Virus record (IMG/VR): IMGVR_UViG_3300042332_000949
Coordinates: 1 to 22,282 of that record
DNA length: 22,282 nt
Reading direction: 5' to 3' (one strand)
Origin: a virus
Below the pieces are notes generated by a model. It ran no database searches. It was not told where the DNA came from and saw nothing but the letters and a program-made list of their open reading frames with translations. Of this stretch, positions 20,050 through 22,282 are shown piece after piece (the stretch's first letter is position 1; every line of letters begins with the position of its first letter). The translations under genes were made by a program, and so were the position numbers.

Positions 20050-20061
20050 TATTTATTGCAT
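20041..20061 (+). other. AT-rich hairpin over the portal stop
   Basis: ATGCAATAA and TTATTGCAT pair perfectly (9 bp) around a three-base loop; the portal stop TAA is part of the left arm. It is followed by a G-containing TTTTGGATGG, not a pure T run, so it may be a weak terminator, an RNA-processing site or a translation switch between portal and scaffold. Confidence 0.55.
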
Positions 20062-20080
20062 TTTGGATGGTTTTGAACAT

Positions 20081-20935
20081 ATGAATAGTACCCAACAGGC
20101 AGAAGATAAAGAAACGGTAGAAGAACTCGATAAACCTGAAGTCGTAACAGAGGCTGTAGAAACTACAGAGCCTGCGAAAGCTGAGGATACGGGTGATGAA
20201 ACCGTGGTGATTATCGCAGGGGAATCGCCACCCCAGGAAGAGGAAGAGAAGCAGGCACCCGAATGGGTGCGTAACCTGAGGAAGAACTACCGAGAGTTGC
20301 AGCGTGAGAAGCGCGAACTTGAGGAAAGACTCAAATCTGTTTCACCGGCACCAGAGAATAATCCTGTTGTTCCCGGCAAGAAACCGACACTTGAGGACTG
20401 CGATTACGATTCAGATAAGTTCGAGAACGAACTTGCTGGTTGGTTTGAGCGAAAGCGGCAGTCTGAAGAGGCTGAAGCCAAGCAGAGAGCCAAACAGCAG
20501 GAGGAAGCAGAATCTTGGCAGAAGAAGTTGGCAGGCTACAACGAGTCCAAAACAGGGCTCAAAGTTCCTGACTTTCAAGACGCTGAAGAGACTGTTCTTG
20601 AAACACTGAATGTGACTCAGCAGGGAATCATCCTTCAGGGTGCTCAGAACCCAGCTGTTGTTGTGTACGCTTTGGGCAAGAACCCAAAGAAAGCAAAAGA
20701 ACTTGGTGAGATCACTGATCCCGTCAAGTTTGCCTTTGCAGTAGCAAAACTCGAAACCCAACTGACTGTGACATCTCGTAAACAAGCTCCTCCTCCTGAA
20801 AAAAAGATTAACGGTAACGGTAGTCTCGATTCGTCCAACGGCCAGTTGGAACGGTTGCGTGAAGAAGCGGCACGCACTGGAGACATGACCAAAGTAGTCG
20901 CTTTCAAACGTCAGTTAAAAGCTCAACAATCCTAG
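20081..20935 (+). CDS. Head scaffolding protein
   Basis: I chose ATG 20081; the longer frame starts at TTG 20063. The 284-residue product lies between portal and coat, as in P22. Its N terminus is very acidic and disordered (EDKETVEELDKPEVV, later PPQEEEEKQAPEW), then comes a charged coiled coil (NLRKNYRELQREKRELEERL), a second helical part rich in E/Q/K (EAEAKQRAKQQEEAESWQKK), and a basic C terminus (REEAARTGDMTKVVAFKRQL). In P22 the C-terminal helices contact the coat protein. It would guide procapsid assembly and then leave. Similarity to P22 gp8 is by position and build rather than clear sequence. Confidence 0.75.
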   Translation: MNSTQQAEDKETVEELDKPEVVTEAVETTEPAKAEDTGDETVVIIAGESPPQEEEEKQAPEWVRNLRKNYRELQREKRELEERLKSVSPAPENNPVVPGKKPTLEDCDYDSDKFENELAGWFERKRQSEEAEAKQRAKQQEEAESWQKKLAGYNESKTGLKVPDFQDAEETVLETLNVTQQGIILQGAQNPAVVVYALGKNPKKAKELGEITDPVKFAFAVAKLETQLTVTSRKQAPPPEKKINGNGSLDSSNGQLERLREEAARTGDMTKVVAFKRQLKAQQS

Positions 20936-20938
20936 TAT

Positions 20939-22210
20939 ATGGCTAATTCATTCAGCAAAGAAGAAAGGGTTGCTTTTGAAAACCTTCTCGAAGGTTTCCA
21001 AGACGCACTCGTCCTGTCCCGCAACGTCTCGATCTACAACACGGATCAGACGATGATGGAACGCACCAACAACGTGATCTGGAGGCCACAGCCCTACATT
21101 TCCAAGTCCTACTCGGGCACGGATATGACGAGCAACTTCACGGACTACATCCAGTTGGCTGTCCCCGCGACGATTGGTTTCAACCAGTCTGTGCCGTGGA
21201 TCATGACCGCGACTGAACTCCGTGACGCCCTTCAGGAACAGCGTTTGGGTGACGCCGCCAAGCAGAAGCTGGCGAGCGACATCAACGTGGCTGTTTTGAA
21301 CGTCGCTTCCGCCCAGGGAACGCTCGTCGTGAAGCGTCTCGCTGCTGCCACCGGGTTTGATGACGTCGCCCAGTGCGAAGCCATCTTCAACGAGCAGGGT
21401 GTCAACTTCGATTCGCGTTATCTCGCGCTCTCGACCCGCGACTACAACGGCATGGCGAACAACCTCGCTGGCCGTCAGACGCTGTCCGGCAAGGCGTTGA
21501 CCGCTTACGACCGCGCCTACATCGGCCAGGTTGCGAGCTTCGACACGTTCAAGATGGACTACGCGAACCGTATCGGTGCGGCTGCCGGCTCCGGCATCAC
21601 CATCGACACTCGCGACTCGGCGAACAACTACTACATCCCGAAAGCGATCAGCACGTCCCCGACGACCGCTGAACGCCTCAACGTGGACAACCGTTACCAG
21701 ACGGTGACCGTGTCCAGCTCGACCGGCGTTGTTGCTGGCGACTGCTTCACGATCGCTGGTGTGAATGCTGTGCATCACATCACCAAGGGTGACACCGGCC
21801 AGTTGAAGACCTTCCGCGTTATCAGTGTTCCCGCTGGTGGCACGAGCTTGGTTATCAGCCCTCCGATCATCTCCAACCAGGTGTCGTCCGCTGCCGGTTC
21901 TGAGTACCAGAACTGTGTGGTCAACACGAAGGCGTCCAACAGCGCCATTGTGTTCCTCAACACGGCTGCGGCTCCGATCAACTGCTTCTGGCAGAAGGAC
22001 GCCATCGAAATCCTGCCCGGTCGCTATGCGGTGCCCTCGGACGCCGGCGCGAACGTGATGCGTGCTTCCACTGATCAGGGGATCGAGTTGGTCATGCAGA
22101 AGCAGTACGACATCAACACGATGAAGACTCGCTACCGTCTGGACACGCTCTTCGGGGTTGTGAACAAGCAGCCTGAGATGAGCGGGATCATCCTGTTCGG
22201 CCAGGTCTAA
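20939..22210 (+). CDS. Major coat protein, P22 gp5-like
   Basis: A 423-residue protein with the P22-type (Pfam PF11651) start: FSKEERVAFENLLEGFQDAL, then LVLSRNVSIYN and MMERTNNVIWRPQPYI. It continues TDYIQLAVPATIGFNQSVPW and TATELRDALQEQRLGDAAKQ, and ends RYRLDTLFGVVNKQPEMSGI with ILFGQV. A Ser/Thr/Val-rich middle (about 230-340, TVTVSSSTGVVAGDCFTIAG) fits the inserted I-domain of P22-like coats. It assembles the HK97-fold shell with the scaffold. Codons end mainly in C or G and Arg is almost only CGC/CGT, unlike the AGG/AGA-rich terminase, as expected of the most strongly expressed gene. The start lies three bases after the scaffold stop; a terminator follows the stop. Confidence 0.92.
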   Translation: MANSFSKEERVAFENLLEGFQDALVLSRNVSIYNTDQTMMERTNNVIWRPQPYISKSYSGTDMTSNFTDYIQLAVPATIGFNQSVPWIMTATELRDALQEQRLGDAAKQKLASDINVAVLNVASAQGTLVVKRLAAATGFDDVAQCEAIFNEQGVNFDSRYLALSTRDYNGMANNLAGRQTLSGKALTAYDRAYIGQVASFDTFKMDYANRIGAAAGSGITIDTRDSANNYYIPKAISTSPTTAERLNVDNRYQTVTVSSSTGVVAGDCFTIAGVNAVHHITKGDTGQLKTFRVISVPAGGTSLVISPPIISNQVSSAAGSEYQNCVVNTKASNSAIVFLNTAAAPINCFWQKDAIEILPGRYAVPSDAGANVMRASTDQGIELVMQKQYDINTMKTRYRLDTLFGVVNKQPEMSGIILFGQV

Positions 22211-22221
22211 ACGACCCGATT

Positions 22222-22260
22222 CACAAAGGGAGGGTGGTTGACTCCGCCCTCCCTTTTGTG
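22222..22260 (+). terminator. Rho-independent terminator after the coat gene
   Basis: GGGAGGG (22228-22234) pairs with CCCTCCC (22247-22253), extended by CACAAA/TTTTGTG with one bulged base. The 3' arm supplies TTTTGTGT. It would end or thin transcription after the coat gene. Confidence 0.75.
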
Positions 22261-22272
22261 TATCAGCTTCTT

Positions 22273-22282
22273 ATGCCACTCA
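22273..22282 (+). CDS. Possible start of next gene, cut by window end
   Basis: An ATG at 22273 (reads MPL) 12 bases after the terminator could begin the next head-completion gene, expected after coat in P22-like phages. Only three codons are visible. Confidence 0.2.

Noticed and set aside
20948-21778. 276-codon open frame antisense to the coat gene
   Set aside because: Its product is an Arg/His/Val/Asp-rich sequence typical of the antisense of a gene with strong C/G-ending codons; the coat gene explains the DNA fully.

Overview
The window is a stretch of a tailed double-stranded DNA phage genome (or a prophage of that kind). The head genes point to a P22-like podovirus: large terminase, portal with a coiled-coil C terminus, scaffold, and a P22 gp5-type coat protein, in that order. 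No integrase, transposase, tRNA or CRISPR array was seen. The host cannot be named. Few genes have a Shine-Dalgarno sequence; most starts overlap the previous stop as ATGA or TAATG, so translational coupling seems to be the rule.

Layout. (1) 3-4004, plus strand: the end of a beta-helix tailspike-like gene, then a lysis region of small membrane-protein genes (two of them strongly overlapping), a metallophosphoesterase-like gene, two small genes and a muramidase-type endolysin. (2) 4166-12619, plus strand: a long early/middle operon with a DUF3310 protein, a triple zinc-ribbon protein, a recombination block (PD-(D/E)XK nuclease with Cas4-like cysteines, RuvC-like resolvase, RecT-like annealing protein, SSB-like protein), a DnaB-N/RepA-type helicase, a cytosine-5 DNA methyltransferase with a second, methyltransferase-related reading frame overprinted on it, and a winged-helix replication initiator that carries five iterons, a probable origin, inside its own gene. 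(3) 12620-13308: a gene-free convergent region with two terminators, a pair of 54-bp repeats and G-quadruplex-type G runs. (4) 13309-14881, minus strand: a five-gene operon, including genes of 32 and 50 codons, whose first gene is preceded by a telomere-like GGGTT repeat. (5) 14882-22282, plus strand: a divergent control region, a putative small terminase, two small genes, large terminase, portal, scaffold, coat, and a terminator.

How the parts work together. The nuclease, annealing protein, SSB-like protein and resolvase form a recombination set. The initiator with its internal iterons and the helicase form a replication set, with an arrangement like the lambda O gene and its ori. The methyltransferase probably protects phage DNA from host restriction. 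The terminase, portal, scaffold and coat genes build and fill the head. The spikes and endolysin serve attachment and release.

Most notable: the dual-coding methyltransferase locus (9701-10443), the iteron origin inside the initiator gene (11298-11430), the repeat and G-rich convergent region (12734-13242), and several small genes shorter than usual annotation cut-offs.
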